Assembly (NCBI GenBank): GCA_028551475.1
Contig: CM052356.1
Location: forward strand, 8,397,884 to 8,461,883
Length of the DNA: 64,000 nucleotides
Direction: 5' to 3'
DNA from: Casuarina equisetifolia
Lineage: Eukaryota; Streptophyta; Magnoliopsida; Fagales; Casuarinaceae
Below the pieces are notes generated by a model. It was not told the origin of the DNA. It saw only the letters and a program-made list of their open reading frames with translations, and ran no database searches. Shown one piece after another: positions 33,401-46,450 of the stretch. The position numbers and the translations under genes are program-made. Numbering within the stretch: the first letter of the stretch is position 1; the number at the start of each line of letters is the position of its first letter.

Positions 33401-34258
33401 GGGTTGTCCGTCCATATTTCATTATTTTAACTTCTGTATCATTATTTTTTCCTAAAGATTTCCAACAATCTTCAACTTTCCTTATTTTCCTTTTCTCTCT
33501 TTTCTCAAACTCTGTACTATCTAGGTCTATCCGTTAGTACTCCTTGACCATCAACAATTATCAACATAGTAATTAACTAATTTGATAGGCAGGATTTTGG
33601 TAACATGTACCAAATGTTCATGATCTACTCAGTATACTGACTTGATAGATTCTGCCTTTTTCTACCGACAATCTACTTAAAATTCATTCTTTAATCCCTT
33701 TAACTTAACTTAATAGAAACATGGCTTTTGGTAGGTATCTTCTCCTCTTAACAATCTAAAACAAATATCTTAACTAAGCAATTAATAATTCAAAACATCC
33801 AAGAAATAGCACACCATAACAAATTCCCACCTAACACTCACTTCACCAACTTTTACTTCCAAATTGCAATCCAAAAAAATAAAAAATAAAAAATAAAAAT
33901 AAATATAAATATAAAAAAACACATAAAAACAAAAATTGCCCACCAACACTTACTACAACAGAGTTTATTCCAATTATAATCTAATATGCAGAAAGAAAAA
34001 ATATTTTTTTTTTTGCTTCTTACCTCCAAGCCTAGGGAGTCCGGCGATTAGCTGTCAAGACCTATTATCTCACTGGCCAACTCTGCCTCTCGTCGCCGAG
34101 GAGTGTTTAAGTGACGGTGGGCTTCAAGGATTTGGGAGTGCAGAACGACGAGGAGGAATGAATGATAACAAACTGGGTTAGGCTTGTATGGATTTGGGAT
34201 TGGGGTTATGGGGTTTTGGTGGAGGTGGCGAAAGAGGTGGACGTAGCTGATGTTTATG
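33401..34258. other. AT-rich DNA, possibly the 5' region of the LINE
   Basis: No gene was found. The short GC-richer part at 34030-34250 could be the LINE 5' untranslated region (upstream of its ORF1 on the minus strand) or unrelated. Confidence 0.35.
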
Positions 34259-37200
34259 GAGAAAGTGGGTATCAAATGTAAATTTTGTGGTGGAGTACAT
34301 GAGGGCACGAAATGTCAAGTAGGTAACCCTTATGGTTAACATAATGATTATGCTAATTTTGTTAGGATTCCTAGCAGGTTACAAAATGATTGTTACCCCA
34401 ACACGTATAATTCGGGATGGCACAACCATTAAAATTTTTCATGGAGTAGCCCAAATGAACTGAGACCGCCACTAACATTCAAGCAAAAAGAAAAGGTAAA
34501 GCCTAACTTAGAGGACATGATCAACAAAATGGTCACCACCATAGAGCGCTTTATAAAGAGCACTGAAGCAATATTAGATGCAATAGAAAAGGTGAAGCCT
34601 AACTTGGAGGATGTAGTTACCAACTTATCCATCACTACATAGAACTTTATGGAGAGTATTGAAGTGAAGTTGTAGAACCAAGAAATAAGATTAGAAACAA
34701 GGTTTCAAAACCAAGAAGCTTCAATCAAAAGATTAGAGGTGCTAATGGGCAGTTAACTGATATGATCTCATAGAGAAAGGAAGGTCCTTTGCCTAGTAAT
34801 ATGGAGGAAATCCCTATAGATACCATAGAGGCAATAACCCTAACAAGAGGCAACCAAGTGGGAGAAGATGATGTTTTCAAAAATGTAGATAAAGATGTCA
34901 TCATAGAACCAGAAGAGGCACCCAAGAGAAAAATTTTTCTAGATAATCTTGAGGCCTTTACACTTCCTCTAGCTCCATCTCCCCACAGATTCCAGCAACA
35001 TGAAAAAGATAAGCAGTTTTTGGAATTCCTTGATATATCTTTAAAACTGAACATTAACATTCCTTTTGTAGATGCTTCAACTCAAATGTTCATTTATGAA
35101 ATTTTTTTGAAAGAGATATTGGAGAACAAAAGGAAGTTGGAAATATGTAAGACAATGAAGTTAATTGAAGAGTGTTTTATCATTTTACAACATAAGCTGT
35201 CTCCTAAACTATTACAGTTTCATCCTCCTTAAGCAACAACAACCATGATAGTTTGTCTGAAAACTATAAAGCAAACGCTTCTTGAAAGGCAGCCCAAGCA
35301 TTTTCATTTTAGTCTTTTTCTAGAAGTTTGTCACCACATGTTCCTCATAGCTCTACATTGACTTAATCTACAATCAGGGGAGTTTTCTTGTTCCTTCTTT
35401 ATTATTGCCTTCTTTTTTTTTTGCATTGGGGATAATGTTTCATTCAAGTTTGGGGGTAGAAAAATAAATTTTTGTGCTGAATCTAATTGAAAATTTTTTT
35501 CTTATGTCATGATTACATCCCTTGTTGTGAATTCTTAGTGATTCTTTGGAAGATATAGATTTTGTTCAAACCTGCAATTGAGCACTAAAAGTCCTTCATT
35601 TTTAAAATTGTGTGTATCTTTAGAGAACATTTATATGAAGTATGTGATTTTCTTATATCTCACCTAGATCTTATAATTTGTTTGATTTTCTCTTGAGGCG
35701 AAATCCTAGGCTGCATTTAATTAAAAAAATAATTTAGGTCATTCTTTGGATCATTTGAGCCTTTCAATCCAACCCTATTTATTTATCACCAATTACCCTA
35801 CTGAGCCTTGATTCTTATCCATTTTTTTTATGACACCCACATATATATAGCCATAAGCCTTGAACAACTTATCTTATTGTCCCATGCCCATGAACATGTT
35901 GACTTATAGGATGGAAGTTTGTTTAAGATAAATAAAGGTTGAAAGGAAGATGAAGCATGGGAAGAAATTGATTGCAATGGTTGTGTGGGGCATAGTATTT
36001 CATTTCTACCAAAAAAAAAAAAAAGAAAAAAAGTACAACATTTGCTCAAGAATGGAATCCTCTTATCATTCCTTATCATATTTAAGCCACTCAATGTTTT
36101 GAATCAGGCCATTAAGCATAGTAATTGAAATGATTGGCAAGACAAGAGCGTGGTGACTGCATATCTAGTACTTTTACTTGTTTTATTAATGCAAGTAAGA
36201 TTATGGCTTTGTAAGTATTAGAATCCAAGTGAAATCAAGCATTTTTGGACAGAAAAGAATGAGAAAATGATGGTAGAAAGTGACAAGAGTTTTTATGAGA
36301 TCTTAGAAAGTAATGTGTTCATGGGTGAATTAAGCCTAAATGACTTCCATCTTACCCCTAGCTTAGCCTTACATTACAAGTTTATAAAAGTCCTATTGAT
36401 TCTTGGTTAAATGATTGGCCTACATTAGTGGAAAGATGAATGAAAAGCGAACCTATGAGGTTTGGTTAAAGATTTTGAGAGATTGCATATTAATATGAAT
36501 TTATTTGGAGTGCATATAATTGAAAAGATAAGGACTCACACACACACACATGGTCAACATAATTAAAAGTCTATCTTATCTTATAAAGCAATTATGGTGT
36601 TTGGATGAAAATTATATTTCCCTTTGAATTATTAAGTTGAGCAATTTTAGGAGACTTTCATAAAAGAGGTTTTGTCAAAAACATATGTTATTTATTGCTT
36701 TTGCTTGAGGACTAATAAAATGTTAAGTTTAGAGGTTTTGATAACTCTATTTTTATAGAGTTATTTTACCTATTTTAGGCAATAAATAACTTTAATAATT
36801 ATGAGAAAACATTTGAACTCCTCTTTATTTACCCAAATTTATCTTGTTTATGTAGCATAAGAAGGCAAGGAGAAAAGGAATGAACATGGAGAACCTGATG
36901 CTTATTGTGTGACAAAATCGTAATATCAAGATCAAGAGAATCAAGATGGGCTTGGGCTTTAGATGATTGTTATTAGATTTTTTGTTGTTGTTAGATTTTC
37001 TATTTTTTTAGAAAACCTAGTCATGTTAGGAATACAAATCCCAATTAATTTAGGAGTTCAAAACCCAAATGTTTTAGGTCTCCAAAACCTAGTTCTACTA
37101 AGATAGGAGATAGGTCTAAACCTAAACCCTATTTAAGGGAAGAGAAGAGGTAAAAGAAAAGGAGGAGAAAATTGAGCACAACTTAAGAGAAAGGCCAAGA

Positions 37201-38000
37201 ATTCAAGGTTTTCTTAAAGAAAAGACAAAAAGGGTGACAAACTTCTTGTTCTTGGATTCAAGATGTCTTCTTTATCTCTATTATTATTCTTCCTCATTAT
37301 TTCTTTATGCTCTAGTTTACTTTTGTTAGAGCTACGATATAACCTAATTATGATGGTATGAATCTTATGATTGTTATGTTTTGCAAGATATTTTATTTAT
37401 GTAAAGTTACATGTTATTGTGTTTAATGCTTTTAAGTAATTAGCTACTACTTGAATGATCTAATTTGCATGTTTGAGATCGATAGGAGATGATATGCAGT
37501 TGCTTCTTATAATGTGTAACCATGAATTAAATATGGATAGACATATACCGTATTGTTTGTGTGACTTTCAGTATAAACTAAGAATATTCATAGATCCTAA
37601 TGCATTTGATTTGTTTCAATTCATATATAGAGATATAGTAAATTAATGAGCTAAATAAGTTTGCTATACCTAGACATAGGATAGTAAATAGATTAGGAAG
37701 TTCCGCCATCACATAGATATTATCCATTTTGTAAGCATACATAATCAATATTAATACCTAGTAATTATGGTGAAATCATATGCTCTAACATATTCTATGT
37801 ATTTAGTTTTCTTACATTTAATTAGTTAATCTATCATCTATCATTTGAATTTGTTAGATAAATTCTACGAGTTATTCACCATTAGTAATTAGTTAGTCTA
37901 GTAATCACCAATATTTATGGGACAATATCTTTCTTATCATTATATTATTTGTTCGACATGTTCACTTGTATTTAGAATTTCACCGAACAATAAACTACAA
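34259..38000 (+). mobile_element. Ty3/Gypsy fossil, Athila/Tat-like: gag part, 3' region and a probable LTR
   Basis: The plus strand from about 34268 reads a zinc-knuckle segment (CKFCGGVHEGTKC), then NTYNSGWHNH and FSWSSPNELRP, then EAITLTRGNQV, and then FLDISLKLNINIPFVDASTQ, FLKEILENKRKLE and ECFIILQHKLSPKL. These are hallmarks of Athila/Tat gag and protease-entry sequence. Polymerase is missing. Typical 3' internal phrases (AAGTTTGGGGGTAG near 35447) follow, and an LTR-like start with a TGATAACTCTATTTTTATAG phrase lies at about 36739. The LTR end near 38000 is not fixed. It is an old, broken element with many interruptions and a large internal loss. Confidence 0.75.
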
Positions 38001-39180
38001 CCTACATTAAAGTTAATTTTCTACGAAGGTGTAGAAAGTAATAAAGATATCTAGAAATTTTGAATGAGAAGAAAAAGTGTATAACTAGGAGAAATGAGAA
38101 ATAAATAATAAAGCAAATATAAAATTTATTTTCGTTTGTAGACATAATAAGAAAGGGACCCTATACATTAAAATGGACTAACTAGAGTATGGTTGATGAC
38201 CTAGACAACGTAAAGTGGTAAGGTTAATGGTGACTTTTACTAAGAGCACAAAGTGTATGAAAGGACACACAATGGAAGATATACTAATACTAAAGGACTT
38301 CAATAGCCATAAGTGCATTAGTGGAAGGATGGGCTAACTAATGGTGCTACAAAAGGGAAGACTAGCACGAATGGTGATGAGTGTAAAAAAAGGTGATGGA
38401 GTGTTGGATGCAGAAACTTGATAGAATCCATAATCAAAGGTGTCATGAAAAATTATCTATCTTAAGTAACAAGAGATGACTCAAGAACAATGTGATAAAA
38501 ATAAAAAAGAACGAACCTTGAGGTGCTTTGTCCTCTCTCATCTAACCTAATGTTGACTAAGTAAGGACCACGAGTGCACTTAGGTTTTAGCCTTACTAGT
38601 GCCACAATGTCTACTAGAACAACCACTTCACCTATTATAGAGGGTCCATAATAAATCTCATTTTTCAATGATGTCACACTGGCATTGACCTAATTAAGAC
38701 CTCCTAAACAATCCAACAACCTAATAACCTCTGAAACAACCTAACAACCCAACAATTCAACAACCCCTAAAACAAACCAATAACCATTAAGATCTAAACA
38801 ATTCTTTTGCTAGAATGACCACCCTGCCCACTACGAGAGGTCCACAACAACCTAAATGTTCATCCCTTTCCAACAATGCCACACTAACGTTAACCTAAAT
38901 GGCCCTAAAGACAAACCATTAAAACCTAAATGATCCCAATGCCAGAATGACCTATGCCAAATACCCAAAAGGTTCCATTGCCAAAATAATCCAAACCGCC
39001 AACAGTTTCCCCATCTACAAATCTTATTATGAGGCTGCATCAGCCCCTTACGTTGATATTACAAAACTTCCTAAAGTGTCCACGGTGGGACATGCACTAA
39101 CAATGATAAATGGAGTCTAATGTCATCTTCTCATATGAAATGTTGTAGGTAGTAACAGCTTACCATTGTCTAACACTTGT
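38001..39180. other. Unassigned AT-rich DNA with a CAA-rich patch
   Basis: There is no gene. The stretch 38700-38800 is low-complexity (repeats of AACAACCTAA and similar). It may be part of the neighbouring Gypsy element or unrelated repeat DNA. Confidence 0.4.
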
Positions 39181-39181
39181 T

Positions 39182-42100
39182 ATGAGATTTTCTAGTAAGA
39201 GGCCCTCAGTAGATGACTTTGAAACCCATGTTAATTTGGTTTTGGGCTTATTTCCAGCAATGGTAGGCCTTAAATTGCTAAGAGAGATTACCATTCACCT
39301 CCAAACGGAAGATGATTTTGCCATAACATGGTCACATGCAGGGAGGTTGTTCAAAGGTGTTCGATACTTGCTTTTCCAACTAAAGGAAGTGGTCAGTGAT
39401 CCATCCATGACAGCTATTTGGATTCGTTTGCCACAGTTACCTTCTACATTTCATAATCTATAAGCTTTGGAGAAGATTTGCAATCAATTAAGAAGATACC
39501 TTTCGTTCAATACACATGAAGAAGTACAAACACCCAACTTATGTAGAAGTGTGCCTTAAGATGGATCTAGCATAACCATTGCTAACAAATTTATGGGTCA
39601 TGCCAAGATCTTGGAAACCATATCTTTAGCACATAGAGTATTAAGTCCTTTAGATAAAATGAATTTTCTTATAAGGGACTCTAAAAAGAATAAAGTATCT
39701 TTAGTAGCTCTTTTTTAGAGCCAAAACATTTTGGTGAGTAATTAAGCCAAACGACTAGGAAGTAGGATTTTCTAACTTTCTACATTGTAACCTAGAAAAC
39801 ATGCATATAGATGCAAAAGTGGTACTAGTTAAATCTTCAAGTCAAAATACTATAGTAAATGTGTAGATGCAGGGAAAGCAATTTTTGTTAACAGTGGTAT
39901 ATGCTAGCACTAATTGTGTTATTCAACAGTCATTATAACAACATTTAGAAAGATTACAAACAATTGGAAAGCCATGGATACTTGGAAGAGATTTCAATAT
40001 TATCTTATGTCAAGAAGAAAAGAAAGGAAGTAGATAGTATTCAAAGGTGGCAAGTATAAAATTTAGGAACTTTATATGTAATCAAGGACTGCAAGATTGT
40101 GGTTTTTTAGGTTCTCCATTTACTTGGTGCAATAATATCTTTGGTTCATGAAGAATATAGGTGAGGTTGGATAGAGTACTTTGTAACTTGGAAGCATCAA
40201 CAACATTCTCTACTCTAAAGGTGCATCACCTAACAAGAGTGGGATCAAATCATCATCCGTTGTTGGTTAAACCATGACACATTTTTTAGGATATAGGGTT
40301 GTTTCATTTTCAATGACAATGGCTAGAGAATCCATCTACAAAAAAGATGATAACTATGAAATGGATTGGTTACTCCTTAACCCATCTTTGGGTATGTTTA
40401 CATATGAGATGCACATAAGTTAAAAAAGTTTTATTAGAGTGGGTTAAGCAAACTAAAAGTAATAGGGAATAGAGAATAGTAGAATTCTGAGAACAGGTAT
40501 AGGATATGGAGAGCTAGTTACAAGAGGCTTGGTTAGAAATAGTTTTTAGAGATTTTTAGGAAATGTAGAAATAAATAATTTAGAAAGTTAAGGAAGACAA
40601 AAGTGCATTACGAGACAAGGGCCGAGTCAAGTGGTTAAATGAGGGAGATAGAAATTCTACTTATTTCCATGCCTATATAATAGAGATACGTTAAGTTGTG
40701 TGTCATAATTTTTAACTTTTAGATGGGACAGGGACAAATGAGGTAAAGGTGTTAGGTCCAATGGTTATGGAATTTTATGAGTTACTCATATCTAACAATG
40801 TGCAAAGGCACTAGCAACATTATGATTAAGAGAAGGATGATTTTCTATATTACATCCTTGGTTTGGTGAAAAAGGAGGAGAAAAACATGTGTGTAGAATT
40901 CTAACTTAGGCAAAGGTGCAATAGGTAATAAAGAATCTTGATCCTAATAGTGCTCTAGGCCTCAATGGTTTTGTTAGGCATTTCTTTGAGGAGTAAAAGA
41001 AATGGTAAGAGAGGATTTATATGAAGCAATCACATTTTTTTTTTAAAAGAGAGTATATCCTAAAAGGTTCAACTGTGATGGTTTTGGCACTTATCCTTAA
41101 AGTGGCCCAACCAAATAATTTCTTAAATCTTAGGTCGATAAGTTTGTACACATATAAATACAAGATTTTAAGTAAATTGTTAAATGATAGATTGGCTATG
41201 CTGCTTTCCCAAGTAATATTACCAAAATAGTTTGGTTTTGTAAAAGACCAATCTATTAAGGAGAATATTGCTTTGGCTCAAGAGATAGTGTATGAGATCA
41301 ACAAAAGGTTACATGGAGGTAATGTGATAATCAAATTGGACATGTCAAAAGCTTATGATAGAATGGAATGGCCTTTTCTATTGAAGATGATGAAAAGATT
41401 TGGATTCTCAAGCACATAGATTGATATGATGTAGCATTGTATTCAAATAACTAATTCTCCATTCATATTGTGGACAAGAAATTTGTTTTTTTTTAAAATC
41501 CACAAGAGGAATACGACAAAGGAATATGTTGTCTCCTAGTTTGTTTATCCTTGCTCAAGAAGCTTTTTCACAAAAATTGAAACATCTTATGCAAGTTAAG
41601 GAGATAGGGAGATATAAAGCTACCAATGATTTTGGATATGCCTTCACCTTTTATATGCAAATGATATAATAATTTTCTTAAACGAGCAACAAAGGTCAAT
41701 TAAGCATTTCATCTAATTGTTGAGAGAATATGAATTTCATAGTGGTCAAATGTCAGTATGGTTAAATATAACTTCCTATTGGCCAAGAAGGCTCTTTCAC
41801 AGAGAAAACAACATATAATATGATGGACAGGATTCTCTTCTATAGAGTTATCATTGAAGTACTTAGGGGTTCCATTGTCCAAGGGCAAAGCACTGAAAAG
41901 GTATCTTGATGAACTTTTAATCAAGATCACAAGAAGAATCTATAATTAGAAAAATGAGTTCCTATCACATGGAGGGAAGATTGTATCAATCAAGCGTATT
42001 CTATCTTCAATTCCTATACACTACTTATCAGTGACCAAAGCACTGAAATTGGTGATACAAGAAATCAATAAGACTTTAGTTGCATCTTTATAGAACAATC

Positions 42101-43750
42101 TAGGGGAGCACTAAGCACATTGGGTAGGATGGGATAAAGCTTACCACTAAATGGATGAAGGAGGTTTGGGAATAAGATATATGACCATTGTAATAAAGAG
42201 TTTACTAATGAAGATGGCTTGGAATTTTGTTAAGGGAAAATCCTTGTGGTCACAATTCATGAAAAGGAAATATAAAGATCTAGTGGTAGTCTATCATCAA
42301 CCAAGAAGTATTCTTGTCTCACACTATTGGAGCACTTTTAATGCTCACATTCCTTTTGTTTTGTAGCATAGTAGATGAATAATGCAAAATGGATCAAAAT
42401 CTTTTTAGATAGACAAATGGCTAGATGAAATTTTATGGCACCCTTCTTGTGAAGATAGCCAAAAAATTATATGCGATGCTATGGAGAATCCAAAGTTTTT
42501 AGAATCCACCTTGTCACCATTGTAGCAAGCACAAATGAGCCAAATAACCCTCATCAATTACTTGGATAAATTGGTCTTTAAATTAACTCCAAATGGGGCA
42601 TTTACAACAACATTGGTATATGAACATCAAAGGACACATGATGAGAAGAAGACTTGGAGTCAATTTCTATGGAATAAGCATTTGCCTCCTCCCAAGATAG
42701 GTTTCTTTATATACAGGGTGATGTGCAACATTTTTCCTATGGATAACAAAGTTTAAAAGCATGGCTTTTCACTTACTTTAGATGTTATTGTTGTTCTTCT
42801 CCACAATACGAGACTATTGATCACATTTTCTGTCAAGGAGAGTTAGCCATAAGTATGTGGAATCATTTTTGTAATATGTTACAGGTTTCAATCAGAAGAG
42901 ACACAATTTCACATATGGTTGAGGATTGGTTCTAAGAAGCACATAGTTTAACACAAGGAGGAATGTTAATGGCTTTAGTTGGCTATAACACTCTATGGAG
43001 GATTTGGTTGGCCAGAAGTAATGTTGCATACTTGGATAAACAATTTGTCATATCAGTATTGATTGAGGAAGTACTTGTAGAAACACAACTATTAATGAAT
43101 TTTGTCCTAGGTAGCTCTTTTCCTTCTATGAAAGATTGCAATAGACTCCAAACCATAAATATTCCAATAGCATTGTTGCCTATTCATAGAGGTTGTATGG
43201 TTCACTAGTTGTGTCCTCCTTAAGGTTTTTCAAAGTTGAACACAAATGGATTATGTATTGGTGGTGTTTGTGCGGGAGGAGGAGAGGTGTATGACAGGAG
43301 AGGAAGTGTCATCCTTACTTATGCTATCAATCTAAGCCAATGAAATAGTGTTAGAGCATAAGTCCTTGCATTATTGAACTGTCTCAAAATATGTTATCAA
43401 AAAGGGATTATTATTGAAAAAATTGAAATAGATTCTCTTTTCATGGTTCAAAGCATTAAAAAGGTTTTTCCCATCCTTTGGAATTTAGAATATGAACTTA
43501 GAAAATGTTTGAAATTTTTAATGTTACAAGTCAAGATCTCACATGTCTTTTGTGAGGAAAATTTTTTAGCAAATACTTTAGCCAATTTTGATCATTCAAT
43601 TACCGTACTAAAAATAATGACAACATTAGACTCTTTCCCAAGCAATTGGAAGAAAATAGCATGGGAAGATTAATTGGGTCTTCAACATTACATGACCCCG
43701 TCAATAAAGGAAACTCATTCATTTTGTCTTGGTATTTTATTTTAAGTGAC
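39182..43750 (+). mobile_element. Decayed L1-type LINE with all domains traceable
   Basis: The plus strand shows in order an ORF1 DUF4283-like domain (39182-39600: WSHAGRLFKGVRYLLFQL, MTAIWIRLPQLPSTFHNL) and an endonuclease (about 39880-40280: ILGRDFNIILCQEEKKGS, SPFTWCNN, VRLDRVLCNLEA, with SNHHPL where SDHxPL is usual). Reverse transcriptase follows (about 41040-41700: FGFVKDQSIKENIALAQEIV, IIKLDMSKAYDRMEWPFLL, YANDIIIFL in place of FADD), then a zf-RVT region (42130-42760: MDEGGLGIRY, FLWNKHLPPPKIGFFI) and an RNase H-like end (43230-43670: ISHVFCEENFLANTLANF). Many stops are present, often where Trp or Gln is expected. It is an old inactive copy. No clear poly-A or target-site duplication was found. 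Confidence 0.88.
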
Positions 43751-45206
43751 TCATGTCATGAAAGATTTTCAATATGTACTTATTTTTCAACCCACTACTT
43801 GGGCTGATCTCATAAAGGGTTAGGTTTATGCCCTACCCATGTATTCTCTCAACAAGTCTAATATTTACATCAACCTATATTATCAATAACAATTCACAAT
43901 TTATTTAAAAAATGAAAATAAAAAGAAACAATTATTATCATAGAAAAATTTGGAGACAAACAATAAATTATTGATAATGGATTGGACAACTAAGATATTA
44001 GACAACTGAAATAGAGGAATATAAAGAGTATGTGCATGTTTGATTAGAAAGGACACCCCATTACTCATAGTAAGCTACTAGGAGTTAGTATAGGGAGTGA
44101 TACTAGAGAGGGCCATAAAGAAGTCAATAATGTGGTAAGAGGCACCATAGTTAGGGTACCAAGAGGCTAAGTCAAAGAAGGAGGGGGTGGGAGAGGTGGG
44201 TTGTATAAGGCCTCTAGGGGAACCTTGCTTCTCTAATAGAAATTATGCTTTGCATCTAAAGTAGATTTACCACCTGTTATTTTTATTAGTTATGTTGGTT
44301 TCCAACATGAATTACTTATAGGCTCCACAAGGTGTATCACCCATCTTGTTAATCGGAGAAACCAATACATCTATAAGCCAAGATGGCAAGGGATACAAAC
44401 TCTTATGCCACTTTTAGTTACCGAATAGATTGCACCACCATTTCATCCCTAGCTTATCGCTCTCTAAACCATTATAAATATTGCAACAATTTTCACTTTT
44501 GCTGGAGTAAATATCTGAACAAACTACATGATGCTTTTTATCTGGAAACATACAATATTATCTAAATCTCTGAGCCCATTCTAGTAGCCATGTTCCTAAA
44601 CAACATTTTTCTTGTAAGCAAGTTTTCTCTAATAAATACTTTGTGAGCTTTCCTGGAACTTGGCATCCCGAATGTGGATCTTACTCCCAGATTCCATGTC
44701 CCACACCAAGAGAGCAGAACAATTGACAATTGTATTTGTGTTAGTAACATCGCCATTTAGCAACCGCAAGCCCACCCCCGGCCCCTTTCCTCTAAGTGAG
44801 ACGATCCTACACTGTAGTTAGATGCCCATTTTTTAAGCCCTTAGATTTATCGGAAGACATATCATCTTTTTTATGATCAAATCCAATTTGGCACCTACCT
44901 CTCCTGTGCACGCATATTTGACGTAGTGTCCAATCACCGACAACAATATCTTGACCAGTACATTTCCACACTGTACGAAGGTTCCTTGAGATAGTTTGGT
45001 CCGGTAGCTGTATCCAGTTATGTCGATACGTACCAAGGGAAGCATACTTGGTTGTCCTTTTTCTGCGGACCACAGATCTGACTCAGGATTTCCTTTATTT
45101 ACAAGTTTCTATTTAGGACCCAAATTAAGGAATCAGTTACCAAGTGCCTGTCATTGCAATCCAAAAAAGCTCCCCGTAATCATATCTTCCTTTTCCTTTT
45201 TCTAAG
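43751..45206. other. Intergenic DNA, no gene recognised; upstream region of the DUF241 gene
   Basis: Minus-strand frames at 44562-44756 and 44807-45073 have no secure family. The first weakly resembles the segment after reverse transcriptase in LINEs. The last hundred bases before 45207 should hold the DUF241 promoter and 5' leader, but no clear TATA box was identified. Confidence 0.4.
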
Positions 45207-45891
45207 ATGGCACGCCCGAACTTTATTGCTTTGAGAGACTTGCACAATTCTGCCAACGACCTTCTTCACGTACTCACGATTCGACGATCTCTTCCATACC
45301 AACGGCAAGAAAAATGGATTCACGAGGTCTCGGAAGCATCTCTAAGGATGTTGGACATTTGTGACATTTCGAAGGATGTTCTAATGCTAGTCGAAGAACA
45401 ACTTCAAGACCTTCAATTTACATTACAAAGAGTATGTATTGGCGAGCCGGACATCGGCAGCAAAGTTGTGGCTTGTAATCTTTACAGAAAAGTTAAAGAA
45501 AGAAACACCGAAGTGCTTGAATTCTTTGAAGGGGATCAAGAAAAAGTCCATCTCTTCGGACCTCTCACCAATAGCCGACAACCTCAAAGTGGTTGTCGAT
45601 GTGATAAAGGAAGTAAGAGTGACTACCATTTCTATCGTGGAGTCACTTTTGCCACTCATTTATGCACCCCGGCTTGATCAAAAATCAAGTAAAAGGTCTT
45701 TTGCATCAAGGTTTATCCGCACGAGTGGCCGAAGCATGTATGATGGTTGTAATGCAACGGAACTACAGCGTGCTAATAAAAGATTGAAGGCAGAGGAGAT
45801 TGCCATCGAAAACCTTGAACTTGAGTTAGAATGTATTTTTAGGCGTTTGACCCAAACTAGAGTTTCACTTCTCAACATCTTAAGAAACTAA
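45207..45891 (+). pseudogene. DUF241 family protein gene with one frameshift
   Basis: The product belongs to the plant DUF241 family (BYPASS1-related helical proteins of unknown biochemical role). The first frame gives MARPNFIALRDLHNSANDLL, KWIHEVSEASLRMLDICDIS and KDVLMLVEEQLQDLQFTLQR to about codon 97 (RKVKERN). The second frame then continues KKETPKCLNSLKGIKKKS, SPIADNLKVVVDVIKEVRVT, SGRSMYDGCNATELQRANKR and the diagnostic FRRLTQTRVSLLNILRN at the C-terminus. Everything usual for the family is present, about 228 residues, as a single exon like most members. The frame changes once, inside the A/G-rich stretch at roughly 45488-45508. It is either a young pseudogene or a base-call error. A 46-bp tandem duplication overlaps its stop codon. 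Confidence 0.88.
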
Positions 45892-45945
45892 CTATGGTCA
45901 AACTAGAGTTTCACTTCTCAACATCTTAAAAAACTAACTATTGTA
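45854..45945 (+). repeat. 46-bp tandem duplication across the DUF241 stop codon
   Basis: Units 45854-45899 and 45900-45945 share nearly all bases (both contain AGAGTTTCACTTCTCAACAT). The duplication repeats the last codons of the gene together with its stop in the 3' untranslated region. Confidence 0.88.
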
Positions 45946-46201
45946 CGTAGGAGGGTATATCCCATACATGGTTGGCAACCCAATTTTAAGGCTTGCCTCC
46001 TCCTAGCTCGCCATTTAGGCTCAATGCATAAGCTAGATATAGTCATTCATCCAATTCAATTGTATTCTTTTGTTCATTCCAATAAAACAGTGAAGCCATG
46101 TCGGCACTTTTTCAAGCTTTTCATGCCTGCAGCCTATTACTTTGTTTTGGTTTTCTCTAACTTCATGGATACATAACAGTTGTTGTTATCGTCGTCGTCA
46201 T

Positions 46202-46240
46202 CATTATTATGATTATTATTATTATTATTATTATTATTAC
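46202..46240. repeat. (ATT)n microsatellite
   Basis: It is a run of ATT/TTA trinucleotide units with one GA interruption near its left end. Confidence 0.9.
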
Positions 46241-46379
46241 AGTTAGGTGAATGAGGTGGAAAAAATGGTGCTAATAGTTTAGTGAAAAAGCTATTGGTTG
46301 AAGCCATCAAACACTTATAAGTTCAAATATTTTCTTTTTTCCTTTTATTTCTTTTTCTTTTATTGGCAAGTGAAGGAAG

Positions 46380-46450
46380 CGATTGAACCCAGGACATCCT
46401 AGTCTTCTACCAAGAGCTCCGCCACTAAGTTATTGGCCTAAATTCATTCA
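46380..46450 (-). mobile_element. tRNA-derived SINE head (candidate)
   Basis: On the minus strand the phrase TTAGTGGCGGAGCTCTTGG is followed about 25 bases later by CCTGGGTTCAATCGC. This matches the spacing and sequence of RNA polymerase III A and B boxes in plant tRNA-derived SINEs. No cloverleaf forms, so it is not a tRNA gene. Its ends were not determined. Confidence 0.4.

Noticed and set aside
44562-45073. Protein genes on the minus strand upstream of the DUF241 gene
   Set aside because: Frames are short, overlapping and without family features; at most a weak LINE resemblance.
46380-46450. Functional nuclear tRNA
   Set aside because: A and B boxes are present, but no cloverleaf or acceptor stem can be formed; better explained as a SINE head.
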